DNA of 64,000 bases from Rosellinia necatrix. Taxonomy: Eukaryota; Ascomycota; Sordariomycetes; Xylariales; Xylariaceae. The notes under the pieces are model-generated. The model worked only from the letters and a program-made list of their open reading frames with translations, made no database searches and was not told the DNA's origin. Shown here piece after piece: positions 13,206 to 25,693 of this stretch (position 1 is its first letter; each line of letters begins with the position of its first letter). The DNA is taken from NCBI GenBank assembly GCA_021209875.1, contig JAGYVD010000002.1, positions 6,448,001-6,512,000 on the forward strand. Direction: 5' to 3'. The translations under genes and the position numbers were made by a program.

Positions 13206-16200
13206 ATGCTAAAGCTATAATAAAGCGTTATTATTTTTAATAACTATATAACTTTTTTTTTACTGTTTATAAGGTCGGCTACGGCTTTTTTTTAATTTTT
13301 TCAGCCGAAGTTTATTTTTCTTTCGATTTTAGTATTTTTTAATTAATTTTTTAATACTACGTAGTTGCTACTCCGATTTTTACTAGTTGTTTTTATAACT
13401 ATATTTTTTATTTAATAAAATAATTAAATCTATTTTTAATATAGTTTATTTAATGCTTAAAATTATTTTAATTTTAAATAAATTATTTTTTTTTTTTAAG
13501 TCTTGCTTTTTAAACACCAGGCTTAATGCCGGTATTTTTTAGTAAAAAAAATCTTTGCTTATGTTTTTAAGTAATAAATACGCGACTAAAATAATAAAAT
13601 AAATATTAAAAGTCTTTAGTAATTTTAACTTATAAGCTAATCTACTAACTTTTTTTTTAATTTTTTATAGTTTTGCGCGTTATTAAAAGTATTTTTTTAA
13701 CAGCTTTTTAAAAAAATAATATTTTAAATAAAGCTTTAAATATATTTTATTTTTTATATTAAACTTTATTAATTTATGCTTGTCGTCGTAATATTATTTA
13801 ATATGCGCCGCTGTAAAATCTATAGCTAACTTTATATTTTTATAAAAATATTCTTGCATAAATTAAATATTTTCGATAATTATACTTATTTTTATATTAG
13901 CAAAAACTTTATTTAATCTAAATAGTTAAAATCTAAAAAGCTGTTTATAAACTAATAACTTAATAAGTTTTAAATACGCTTTATTTAAGTTTTACTGCAA
14001 AAATAACAACATATTTACTTAATCGCGGTCTAAATATATATATATATAGTATTAAATAATAATTTCTACTGTTTAATTTTTTTGTTTAAACAATTTATTA
14101 TTTTATAAATAATAAAAAGTTGTTATTAAAAGTTTTGCTTTTATAGCTTTTTAAAGCTTTATTTAAAATTTAAAAGTAAATTTGCGATCTTAATTAAAAA
14201 TAATGCCGCTTAATACGCTTTAATTAAATAACAGAAATTGTCTGGCTAATACTTCTGCCTAGTTTTTAACGAAGTATTTTTTATTATTAAATATAAATAA
14301 TAAACGCTTTAATATAGCGCATATTACTGTTATTAATATATTATAATAATTAAATTTTTTTAATTGCTATAATATAACTAAAAATAATATTTTAAGTAAG
14401 CTTATAATAAAATTTATTATAATTATTTTTATTAGCTTAATATCTTCTGGTTAAATAGGTTAATAATTACTATGCGGCTTTTTTTTACTAATACTATATA
14501 ACTTATATTTGTTGCAATAATTTATATATGCTTTTATTTTATAAGTTTTTAACTCGATTATATAAAGCTTTAATTTTTTTATTATATGCTGTTTACTAAA
14601 GTAGTACTTATTGTTGTATATTATTACTAAAAATTTAATTATTTATTTTTTAAGTATATATAATTTATGCTTATTTTTTTAATTAACGTTATATAATAAA
14701 TTATCTATAATTACAAAAAAATATTTAAGCTTAAAAAAATTTGCAACGTTTTTGTTGCTTTTATAAATCGCTTTTAAAACTTTTTAATACTTAAGATTTT
14801 TAGCATAGTCTGTTATAATCTCAGTTTTTATTATTTTTTTATTACTAGTTCTAAATATATTATTTATACGTTATTTAGAACTAGTTTTTTATTTGTTCAA
14901 ACTATTTTTTTTTCAGCATTTATTAAATTAATAATATTTTTTAATTAATTAAATATATTTAAAACAAAGTTTAGCCTGCTTAGCATATAATATATTTATA
15001 ATTTATATTATAATAAATATATAAACACGTTAACTAAACGTTTGTTTATACGGTTTATAAATTTATTATTAAGCTTAGTTTAATTTAATATGCTTTTTAT
15101 TATTAAATAATCGGTAAAAAAAACTATTAAGTTAATTAAAGCTTTAATTATAATTTATAAACGTTAATATATTTAAACTATGCAAGCTACTTTTAGTTTA
15201 AAAGTTTATATTTTATTTTTAGTTGTAATATATAACAACTTAAAAATATTACTAGCAACACTTATATATTTAAAATTACTAATTTTAGTTTTTATATATA
15301 TTTATTTTTAATATAAAATAATATTACTTTAAAGCTTTTTTTAACAAGCTATTTATTTATATATATAATGTTTTTGCAAGATTATAATAATAAAATATAA
15401 TATATAAACAGATTAAATTTTAAAAGCTTTAAATAATTTTATTTTAGCTATAATTAGTTTAAAATATATAAATTAATAATATGTTTAGCGCTTGCTATAA
15501 TTATTAACTTTATATCGTTTTATTTTACGTTTTTTATTAAATAACTTTGTTTTACGCTTTTATAAAAGTTCTGCAACTTTAGCATAATATAGCAACAATA
15601 TATAAAAAAATCCTGTACTTTTTAAATATTATTTTAAAGCTTTTAACTAATTTAAAAATCTAAAGTTTTTAAATGCTGCCAGCTGTTCCTCCGTTGTTAA
15701 TATACTTAAAACGTTTATTTAAAAGCTTAAAAGTTTTATAAAAAATATATAATAAAAGTCTTTTTAAAAATAAAAAATTTTTTTTATTAAACAATATAAA
15801 AATATTATATAAATAAGCTAAATAGTCTGTTTTAATATTTAAAAAATAATAATATTATTAATAAAAGCTTTATAATAATGTTTATAAAAATAAAGCAATT
15901 TATTTATAAAACGTTAAATATATACAAATATATTATAAAATCTTATTAAAGCTACTGTTGATCGCTTTAGTTTTTAAAAACTTATTATTATAAATTAGTT
16001 TTAATAATTAAATATTTTTTTTTAATTAATATAATAACTATAAATTATAATAATAACAAATAGTTATTTAAAACAGCGATTTTATTTAAAACTTTTAAAT
16101 TAACTATTAAACGTAAATATAGTTTTTTTATATATAAGCTATATAATAAAATTAAATATATAAATAAAAAAACCGTTAATTTATTTTATTTTATTTTATT

Positions 16201-16506
16201 TATAAAGTTTATTAAATATTATATTAACCGCTTTTTAATCGCGTGCATTAAAAAATATAATTAAAAGTTCAGCTTTATTTATTATTAATTATTTATTAAA
16301 AAATCTTTATTTATTTCTTTTTAATATATTAATAATATTTTAGTTTTTTAAATATTAAATATTTTTTAATAATTTAAAATTTCTAATGCTATAATATTTT
16401 TTTTATATAAATAAACTATTTATTTAAAGCTTTAACTTTGTTTTTTTTATTAAGCTTTTTTATATTTAGTATTAATAGAATTTCTTAGATTTTAAGCTTT
16501 AAAGCT

Positions 16507-16689
16507 TTGTCCAGCTATTTGCCAACTTTTGCTACAGGCGCGTTAGTCGCATTAATTTTACTTGTCGTGTTTGCTATATCGAAAACTTTATCGGAAAAAA
16601 AGCTTTTTAAAAAAATTCTATGTTATTCTAACGCGCTAATTATTTCAGCGATCGCGCTAGTTTTTATTACGGTTAGGTCCAAGTGCTAA
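16507..16689 (+). other. Open 60-codon island of higher GC inside the RIP block
   Basis: About 180 bp stand out from the surrounding DNA by higher G+C and an unbroken frame predicting a hydrophobic peptide with two possible membrane segments (residues 10-25 and 40-56). There is no ATG: the frame opens with TTG and an in-frame TAG lies close upstream. A functional gene is therefore not supported. It may be a relic of the original unmutated element or of a host sequence trapped between insertions. No family is recognised. Confidence 0.3.
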
Positions 16690-19600
16690 ATTACGTTGCA
16701 ATTTTAATACGTGTTAATAATAATAGCTGCAATAATAAAAGTTATTAATATAAAGTCTGCTAATAAATACATGTTTAGCAATTTAAATTTATTAAAAATA
16801 TATATTTTATTTTTAAATATAAAAATACTAAAATTAATAGCTAATATAATACTATAAAACGCGTTAAATAATAAGCTAGTGTTAAACAGTAGTAAATTAA
16901 TTATATTTATAGCTTTAGCTGCTGTTAAGCTTGCAGCTATTATTACAGCTTTTAAAAATCTTTTTATATATTTTAATATTTTTTTTAATATAGTTATTTT
17001 TAAATTATATTTATTTAAATACTTTTAAAAATAGTTTTAGTTTTAAAAACAGATTAGTTATTATTACGCTTATAAAAATTATAAACTTAATTAAAGCCGC
17101 TATATTATTTTTTATAATAGTTTAAATATAAAGTTTTTATTTTTAATAGCAGTTTATATTTAGCTAATACTAGCATTAATATTTTAAGCGCTAAAATAAC
17201 TTTTTATACTAAAATTATTTTATAAACGTATAAGTTTGCTTTAAAAAACATTTAAAAAAATATTTTAAAATTTTTAACTTTTATAAAAATAACTACGTTT
17301 AAACTATAATTAATTAATACTTTATAAATATTTAAAAAGTTGCTTTTTAATAATATTCTAATATTGTTTTTTTTTTTTATAACTTAAGCCGTATTAATAA
17401 ATTCTAACAATTATAAAAATTTATAATCGTTATTGCTTAATATATAAAATTTTAATATAGCTTTTTGTTTATATTTAATTTAACTATTTTTAACTTTTTT
17501 TAAATTTAGCCTGTTTATTTTTAAAAATATGTTTAAATTTGCTTAATAATTACTTTATTATTATTAAGCAAATATAGTTTGTATCCAGGCTTATAATAAT
17601 ATTTTCGCTATTAGTAAATCTTTAAATAATAACTTTAAAATATAAAAAATTACTGTTTTTTATTTTTGTTTTTTTAAAGTTATATATTTTATCAGATGTT
17701 TTTTAAACAAATAATATAATTAATTTATTATTTAGTTTAAAACTTATAATCTTATTTATTACAGTATTTTTAACTAGTTCTTTTAAAAAAAAATAATAAT
17801 TTTTGCGTGATTTTTTAATATAATATTAAAACGATTATATTTATATAAATATTAAAACAGTATATTACGCGATATAAACAATATATTGTATCGTTTATAA
17901 ATACGTTTAATTAAAAATAACACGTTTTAAATATATTTAGTTAAACGTTTAATATAACGCGTAATATATTAACCCTGGTTACACGCTAAATTAAACATTT
18001 AATCGCAATATTTATATAATTAGCTATAATCGATTATAATAAACGTTTTATCGCTGTTTAATTTAAAGTTAAACAAAATATAAAACAATATCGCGTTTAA
18101 TATAAACAAATTTAATTTAGCCGTATTAACACGCTTTTTTTTAATAGCAATTATATTTATTTTTATGTTTATTCTAGCTATTTTTTTTCTTGTTATTTTT
18201 TTTTTTTTATTTAAGCTTACAACTTTTTTTTTTATTTTTATTATACTATTTTTTTTTGTTTTTATTTTAATCTGTGCTTTTTTAACGCTTATTTTTTTAA
18301 TTATTAAACTTTCTGTTATAGTTTTAATTATTTTTTTTAACTTGCAGATATTTATTTTTTTGCCGCTGTTATTAACAAAAGCTTTGTTTTAATAACTTAA
18401 GTTATATATTTAGCTAAAATATTTTTTATATTAAGCGTTAATAAATATTATTTAATTTTAAAGTTTATACTAGTTTATATCGTAATTATAACACTATGTT
18501 AATTTCTATTATTAACGTTTAAAGTTTTTATAGCTTAAGCATATTTTAGTTTTTTTTATATAAACGTAGTAAAAGCAGTATTTTATTATATAATATTTTT
18601 TAATAATAATTTAGTTTAAATAAAACGTTTTATTGCTACAGCAGGTTATATATTAAATCAAATAATTATTTTATTTAAAATAACGTTTAATTTTTATGCT
18701 TTAAATTTAAGTTGTTAATTAATAGTCAGCTTATTATTTTATTATAAAACTATTGGTTTTTTTAACAATATTTAAAACATAATCAGGATCTATTAAATAT
18801 TCTGTTCTGTTATTTTTAAATTTTTAAAAAATAAATTAACTTTTTTTGCAAAATAAAATACGTCGGTAAAAATAAACTTATTTTTATTAGCTACTATTTT
18901 TATATCGTTTTTGTTTTTTTTATCTAGGTTAAACTAGCTAATATCGGCTTATTTTATATAATTATTATATAACAAAAAAATAAAGCTGTTAAGTATTTAA
19001 TATTTTTTTTTTTAATTTTTTTGTTTATATTTATAATTATTTTTGCTACTCCAACCTTTTTAGTTAAAAAGTCTTTATAAAAGTCCTTTTTTTTTACTGC
19101 TTTTTTTATTGTTTATATTTAAGCTATTTAAATCGCTAGAATTATTGTTTTATAGAAATAATTTTAATAAGTTTTTATTACCTGCTAAATGTCGCAGTTT
19201 TAAAAATATTATAACAAAAAATGTTGCAAATATATATTTAAACTAATATAAAATAAAAAACTTTATATGTTGCTATACTGCTTTAATAAGCAAAGCTTTT
19301 ATTAACAAGTATACAGCTTATATTTTAAAACGGACTATTAAAATAACAAGTATTAGCGCCGCTATTAAAACTTATGCTAGTCCTGTTAAAAGCATTAAAA
19401 TAAACGATTTAAATAACAGTTTTAATATTAATATAGCTGCGGTTAAGTATTAATAGCTAAAATATTAAAGTTAAACAAGCGGTGCTGCTGTATATTTAGT
19501 TGCATTTAATACAGCTTTAAATAACTAATCAGCAGCGCGATAAAATGCTTTAAAAACAGAAGTCTTTATGTCGGCCAGTATTCTAGCGTTACTTAATTAT

Positions 19601-20505
19601 TGCATTAATTAATCAACTGTTTTTGCTGCTTTAATACTTTTAGCATGCTTTTTTGTTTTAATTATATTATTTTTTAATTTGTTATACTAATTCTGCAAAA
19701 AGTCTATAGCTAAAGTAAATAATTTAAAAGCTTGTTTATTTGGTTTAAATTTTAATTTTTAATTTTATAGCTTAAATTGCTACTATTATAGCAATTTATT
19801 TATATTTTTAACAATATAATTTTTAAAACTATTTATTTTTTTTTAAAAAAAATTAAAAAACTGTTATAATTATTAAACGTTGCTTTTTTTAACTTTAAAC
19901 TAAGCAATAATTTTAAAGTTTTTATTAAATCTTTTATTAATTTTATATTGTTTTTAAACAAATTTAAAATATAAACTTAAAATTTTTATTATTGCTTAAT
20001 TTAAACTTATTATTAAACTTATTTTAAACTATATTTTTTTTTTAATATAAAATGTTTAATATTTATAGTTTTAGTTTTTAATTTTTACATAAAGCAAAAA
20101 ATGCTAGTTTAATAAACTTAAGTTTTGCCGGCAAAAATAATATTTTTTATATTATTTTAAAATTAATAATTTAAATTAAACTATTTTAAAGCTAGAAATT
20201 TTTCCGGCTTTTATAAGCTTTAAAATTAAGTTTTTAACTATTAAAACTATTTTAAATTTTTTAAGTGCTAAAAATTCTAGGTCGGTTTTACGTTTTAACA
20301 TATTAACAATTATTAAGTTTATATAAATTAATAGTTAAAATTTAAGTTAATATTAATAATAGAACAAATATATATAAATTATATAATTTTTATAATTAAG
20401 CTAGCAAATATTATCAGCTGTTTTATAAATTTATATTTACGTACACGTTTTAAAACAAAATTAAATTTTAAAATTAAAAATAAAATAAAAAGTATAATCA
20501 GGTAT

Positions 20506-20548
20506 TATTAAAGACCTGCGTGCTTATTAAAAAACTTAACGCAGGTTT
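20506..20548. repeat. Hairpin with 8-bp arms in the RIP block
   Basis: ACCTGCGT and ACGCAGGT form an inverted repeat separated by about 20 nt, at roughly these positions. Like the hairpins of the nested LTRs, it is a GC-keeping stem in otherwise strongly A+T DNA. Confidence 0.35.
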
Positions 20549-21059
20549 TTAAAAAAATAAAGCTAGTATTAATTATAAGTTATAATTTTTACTATTTAAA
20601 TATAATGCTGATTAAAATTTAAAAAAACAGCTAATTATAATATTATAATCGTTAAATACTTAATATTAAAATAATTAAAGTTTAAAAAAATAATAGATTA
20701 TTTTAATATATTAATAGCTAAATGTAGTAATGCTGTTTAAAATATAATATAAAGTTAAACTTAACTGCTATTATTTTAAAATATAATAATTAACTAGTTA
20801 GCTAACGTAAAATCTATTAAATTAATCGAACTATTAAATCTATAAAATAAACATTAATAAATTTTACTAGCAACAGTTAAGCTTAAAAGCTAGCAATTCT
20901 ACTTTTTTTATAAACAGCGCTGCTTAAAATATAAAAAAAAGCTGTATTAAAGTTTAAATACACGTAAACGTTAAAAAACCAAGCGTGTTTTATCTGCCGG
21001 CACAAAAAAAAAAATAAACTAAAATATAAAGTCGTGTAATTATAAAACTTACCGCACTA

Positions 21060-21247
21060 TTTAGTAAAGTTTATTAAAAATAATATAATTAAGTCTTTAA
21101 AAATATAATATAGATTAAATAAAAGCTTCTGGTCCCGCAGAGACCAGAAGCTTTTTAAGCTAAGTTATTTTATCTAAGCTACATAATCTTTATCTAGCTA
21201 GCTCCGCTAGCTAGATAAAGAGCCCCCCCCTTTCTTAACTGTGTTAA
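21060..21247. repeat. Nested LTR-like direct repeat, copy 2, with two hairpins
   Basis: Second copy of 13019-13205. Hairpin one has 14-bp arms (21121-21134 with 21142-21155). Hairpin two has 15-bp arms (21188-21202 with 21206-21220) and the same TCC loop. Compared with copy 1, hairpin two carries a C in the left arm and a G in the right arm where copy 1 has T and A, so pairing is kept. A C8 run near the right end is partly T in copy 1. Confidence 0.7.
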
Positions 21248-23656
21248 TATTTTAATATTATTATTTTTGTTTTAAATAAATATTAAATCTGCCGGAAAAC
21301 TTTTTATAAATCGCTTTTATTTATAAAGTTAAACAGAAAAAATGTTTATATAATCAAGCAACATTTAGGCGGTTTTAGCTTTATAAGCTTAAAAAGCGTT
21401 AGTTTTTGCTTTATATATAAATTTCTGCTTTTTTTTTTTTTAATATTTAAAAATTGCGATTTTTTTATTAAAATTTATTACTGCACTTATATTTATATTA
21501 ATAACAGCTGGCCTAAAAGCTTATAAAACTAAAAAACTTAAAAAAACAGAAAAAGCTGCAGAAATTATATTCTGTTTTTAAAAAACAGCGTTTAACAAAT
21601 TATAACGGAAGTCTGTTAACAACAGTAATTTTTGTTCTACTGCTTTATAAATACAAGCTTTTTTTTAGTACAGCTTTTGTTTTTTTAAATATTTATATAC
21701 TCCGTGTTTTTTTATACTATAATTTTAACAGATTAAAATTAAGCAGAGTTAATTTTTATATTTTTTTTTATATTTTTTATGTTTTTATTATATTTTTATA
21801 TATGTTATATTTACTGCGTTTTTAATATATTTTATAGTATTTTTTTTTTTAAAATGTTCTGCGCAGATTTTTTTATTTATTTAAAAAATTATTGTTCTGC
21901 TGCGTTTTTTTTATAAAATCTAAGTGCTTAAAATAGTAGCTATTGTTTTAATTTTAAATATATTTATATTTTTAACTAAAAGTTATAAAAATATATATAA
22001 TTAATATTAGCTTAATAAAAGCTGTTTAAACATTTTATAATAAGCTTGGTTATAATAGTTTAACAAGTATTTATATGCGTTAAATTAAAACTAAAGTTTT
22101 AAAAAAAACCAGAATAATATATATGCTAATAAAACAAGCATTATAAGTAGCAACGTTATTTTATATTATTTTAACACGGTTTTAATAGCTTTATTTATTT
22201 TTTTTAATAAAATCGCTATCGTTTGTTTTAAATAGTCGTAATTTTATGCCTACTTAATTAAAAAATTCCGATTTTTTACTAAGTTTTAAAACATATACTA
22301 CTATAGTGTTTACTACGTGTTAATATATATAAACGTTTATAAATTTTTTAAATCTAGTTATTAATTCCCGACCGATTAGTTAGTCGGTAACTTGTTTATA
22401 AATTCGGTTATTTTTCTCGTAGCTTCTGCTATATATATTATAGTATAAATTTTAACGCAAATTTTTTAATTAAATATTATTAACTTTTAAAAACAACTTG
22501 TTAGCACGATTTATTAATTTAGCTAAAAATTCCGCTAGTAGTCGGTTAAAATTCTTAATCCAGGCTTTTAATTTTAAATCTTGGTTTACTACTTTTAAAA
22601 AAAATCGGTTTATAAAACTTTTTTAAAAAGCCGCTTAATTTTTCTGCAAGTTAACATTTATATATTAATACTATTTTTAAGCTTTATTTTTAAAACTTTT
22701 ATAAAAAAACAGATTTTATTTTATTTTATAAAACTAAATTATTATTAAGTAAAGCTAGATTTTTAAAACTTTTAAGCATTAAAATTATATTTTTATATAT
22801 TTTTCTAAGTTTTCATTTAAGCTTTTTAAAAAAATAATTTTTAACAAATATTTTAAAAATTGCTTATTTAAATAAAAAATCAGAAGCTTTAAAAGTTAAG
22901 CTATAAACTATATAAAAATAATATAAATTTATTTAACTAAAAAATTATAATATATTAAAAACTTTAATTAAAATATAAAAACTAAACATGTTTTTTTATA
23001 CTAATAAAAAATAAACTAAATAATTTATTTAAATCGGCTTAAATTTAAGTTTTAAATTTTATATAAGCTTTTTAAACAGCTTAACGTTATATGTTTTTTA
23101 AGTCTAAGTCGTTTTAATATTCCAGCTAGCTTAGAATTTTTTATAAATCTTATGATTTAAAGTTTTATATTAACGTTATTAAATAAAAAAATAAAATAAC
23201 TATATTAAAATTAATATTAAATAATAAATCGCTATTATATAATAATAAAATAATTATTAAATTAATAATAGCAAATGCTTTTTATTTTTTAAAGCCGATT
23301 TTTATAGTTTTAATTAACAAAATCTTGTCGGATAATAATAAAAAAAAATTAAATAAAAAAAAAAAATACATAAGTTTTAATTTGTTTAAAAAACCCGTAA
23401 TTTAAATTAAAGCTTTTAACAAAATATTTTAGCTCTATAGTTCGTAAATATGTCGATCTATTTTTAATCTTTAGTTTATCGCTATTGCTTTTTTTTTTAT
23501 TTAATTTTTTTAAATAGCTACTACCGGACTAAAAAACCCTCTAGCAACTTAATTAACTAATAATTCTAATAATAAACAAATATATAAGTCGTATTAAACC
23601 GCGATAAAAAAAAACCACGCAAAAAAAAATTCAAATAACTGCAGCTCTTACCAATT

Positions 23657-23764
23657 TATTAGGTTCGGAATAAAAAATAATATTATATTAATTATAAAGC
23701 TATTTCCTAGGCTAGGGTAAAAAGTGGATAAGTTTAGGGTCCCGGGTGCACAGACCACCCTACA
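23657..23764. repeat. Right 108-bp LTR of the AT-rich block
   Basis: This is a gap-free copy of 1528-1635 in the same orientation. It starts TATTAGG, where the expected TG has become TA by a RIP-type change, and ends CCCTACA. Normal-composition DNA starts right after it. On the minus strand, three bases inside this LTR, the interior reads TGGTAAGAGCTGCAG. A TGG at this place is what a tRNA primer-binding site would give, so the element may run on the minus strand with this as its 5' LTR. No clear polypurine tract was found at the other end, so orientation stays tentative. Confidence 0.85.
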
Positions 23765-24623
23765 TTGGCTGATATAAATATTACAATTGAGAGTTTTTGG
23801 TAGTCAAGAGGTTATATTTTACATCATCCATGTTTTAAGATTTGTCGGGCAAGGAAGCCAGTGCAGTAAGTCAGCGCAGTAAGTCAGCACTGTAAGTTAG
23901 TGCTGCTTTTCTAGCAACAGCAAGGCTGGCTTGGCCATTAAGCCCCCTGTCTGTTTGCCCTATAATCGATTAAACCCCGCTCGCCAACCCACCGAACGAT
24001 TCCTATGGGCTCCACTATGGCGTTCCAACACCCGCCTATCATACCTGGCCGAGGAGAGACCAGACAGATTGGCACAACGCTAATCCTATTTTGGGCCTTA
24101 ATGAGTCAGGTGATTTCGTGGGAGTATCCCGTTTTCCCAGACGCGTGTGCCGACGTCCATCGTCACTAAAGCGTGTTTGCCTGAACAGATGGCTGCTTTT
24201 GGTTACTACCACAGGCATTCACGCGGCGGCAGCGTCGCCTTCCCCGACATGGCTACCCACTATATAACGAGGGAGCCCCCCGGAAAATTCTCCCCTTCTA
24301 TTCATACAAACCCAAGGGGACTCCAACAGGTAGGCAAAAAAAAGAAAAACTCATCTCATTGCATCGTTGTCGTTGTTATTTGGTCATTTCATCCCGTCAG
24401 TCAATTTCATCATTTTTCCTCGCGTGACAATCCACAGCGTCAATCAGATATCGGATTGGGGCTTGATCCATCGAAAGCCCAACTCAGTAACCATTTGCGA
24501 CCGAGCCATTGCTTGATCTCTTCTGATCTCTTCTGATCTCTCTTGATCTCTACTGCCCGTCAGTCGGGAATTGAACGATACCGTACACATCTGCTTCACA
24601 CTCACACGCACATCCTCCTCAAC
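23765..24623. other. Upstream region of the BTB gene with short tandem repeats
   Basis: No gene is supported. Between about 23860 and 23905 a GCAGTAAGTCAGC unit is repeated two to three times with variation. Between about 24513 and 24553 a TGATCTCTTC unit is repeated about four times. TATATAA at 24261-24267 is a possible TATA box, and a pyrimidine-rich leader precedes the BTB start codon. Confidence 0.5.
24261..24267 (+). promoter_or_regulatory. Possible TATA box for the BTB gene
   Basis: TATATAA lies 357 bp before the ATG at 24624 and is followed by A-rich and CT-rich tracts typical of fungal promoters. The distance implies a long leader. Confidence 0.3.
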
Positions 24624-25693
24624 ATGCATAGCAAACGCTTCGACCCGCCTCTGAACAAGAGCTTCTCCAATGGCCACAAAGTGAGCAAGTCAAGTGCGTC
24701 TTTCAGCAAAGGCCATGGTGTTACAAAGTCTCGACATGATTCTCGACATGATTCCCGTCGTCGCTTGACAACATCCATATCGCAACATTTCGACCAACAG
24801 TCGGATGCAACCCTCTCACCCGATAAGTACGAATAGCTCCTCTCTTGTTTTCCCATCCGGTCTTTAACGCGTCGTCTGTCTCTAGTCACCTAACACCGTC
24901 TATCGTCACCCTTGTCATCGGCCGGGAACAGCGAATCTTCGCAGCACACGAAGATGTACTCTCTGCATCGCCGTGGTTTCAAGAAGCCCTATCAAATCAA
25001 TATATAGATCCGCAGGCTGGCAAACGCATCCACCTCCCAGACGACGAGCCTGAGATATTCTCATCGATCCTGGAGTATCTTTACAAGGGTGATTATTATC
25101 CGCGGCTCATTCACAACAAGCGTCGCAACTCGTGGGAAATCGAACAGCTCGATGAAGAGCGCGGATCTACCGAGGCCACCGTCTACCATCACGCCATCGA
25201 TGGCGACATTCTCAAAGACACTGTCATCTATTGCACGGCTGATAAATACGGCATGGAAGAGCTGAAGCGTGTGGCGCTACGGAAGCAAGGTCTTCGTAAG
25301 TTGCACCCTCTCCCTCTTTCCCATCAGCCTCTGTCCAATAGATGTTAACCGTGGCGACAACAGAGTCCGGCATTCAATGCAGCACCATACTAGCTTCGGC
25401 TCGCTATGCATACTGCAACACGCCCGACACCGACTCCAAGCTACGAGCACATTATCTTGCCCTCATCATCCGCAGCCGCAGCACCTTCAAGCGAAGCGGA
25501 ACCATGCAGCTAGAGATGTATAACGGCGGAACACAGCTGTTCTTTGATCTCTTCGTCGCTCTATGTAATCATGTGGATGATATCTCTTCCAGCGCTTCGT
25601 AAGTCAGTCGTGATGCTATGCGCCTCCCTGTCGCATCCCCTCGCTAACGTATGCTATAGGAACACGCCTCGGAGCAACCGCAACTTCTTCTAA
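24624..25693 (+). CDS. BTB/POZ domain protein
   Basis: Four exons: 24624-24826, 24886-25295, 25364-25598 and 25660-25693, giving 293 residues. The introns (59, 68 and 61 bp) have GTACGA, GTAAGT and GTAAGT donors; the third has a GCTAAC branch site. All frames join cleanly to a TAA stop. After a basic, Ser-rich N-terminus (1-67), residues about 71-195 form a BTB/POZ fold: a strand-rich start (SIVTLVIG), then the hallmark FAAHEDVLSASPWF and FSSILEYLYKGDYY segments. BTB domains mediate dimerisation and often dock onto Cul3 ubiquitin ligases. In fungi most such genes are uncharacterised. No second domain such as Kelch or MATH is present; the C-terminal part is helical, as in many fungal BTB proteins. 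It lies 860 bp from the RIP block yet shows no RIP damage. The family call is firm; the partner and process are unknown. Confidence 0.88.

Larger units (their letters stand above)
1528..23764. mobile_element. RIP-degraded nested LTR-retrotransposon block
   Basis: This is a 22-kb block of extreme A+T content with no intact coding frame. Remaining C and G sit mainly in GC, CG and AGCT contexts, while TA, TT and AA dominate. This is the pattern left by repeat-induced point mutation, the fungal process that converts C to T in duplicated DNA, preferentially at CpA. Both edges are the same 108-bp direct repeat with TG...CA ends, so the block is bounded by an LTR pair. Inside it, a second direct-repeat pair about 8.04 kb apart shows at least one nested element. 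No 5-bp target-site duplication is seen: ATTAG lies left and TTGGC right. The ends may therefore come from different insertions or from recombination. Protein-level identity (Gypsy or Copia) cannot be read because the coding region is destroyed. Confidence 0.85.

Noticed and set aside
18165..18392. 75-codon hydrophobic frame in the AT-rich block
   Set aside because: Same low-complexity composition as random reading of T-rich DNA.
1528..23764. Interpretation as a centromere
   Set aside because: A+T-rich RIP DNA is typical of some fungal centromeres, but 22 kb with sharp LTR ends is better explained as a transposon block. CENP-A data would be needed.
1528..23764. Interpretation as a Starship-type giant element
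   Set aside because: No tyrosine recombinase (DUF3435) gene or cargo genes are visible, and the ends are LTR-like direct repeats rather than Starship termini.
24147..24536. 129-codon frame upstream of the BTB gene
   Set aside because: No domain, spans the likely promoter and leader, and includes low-complexity lysine and valine runs.
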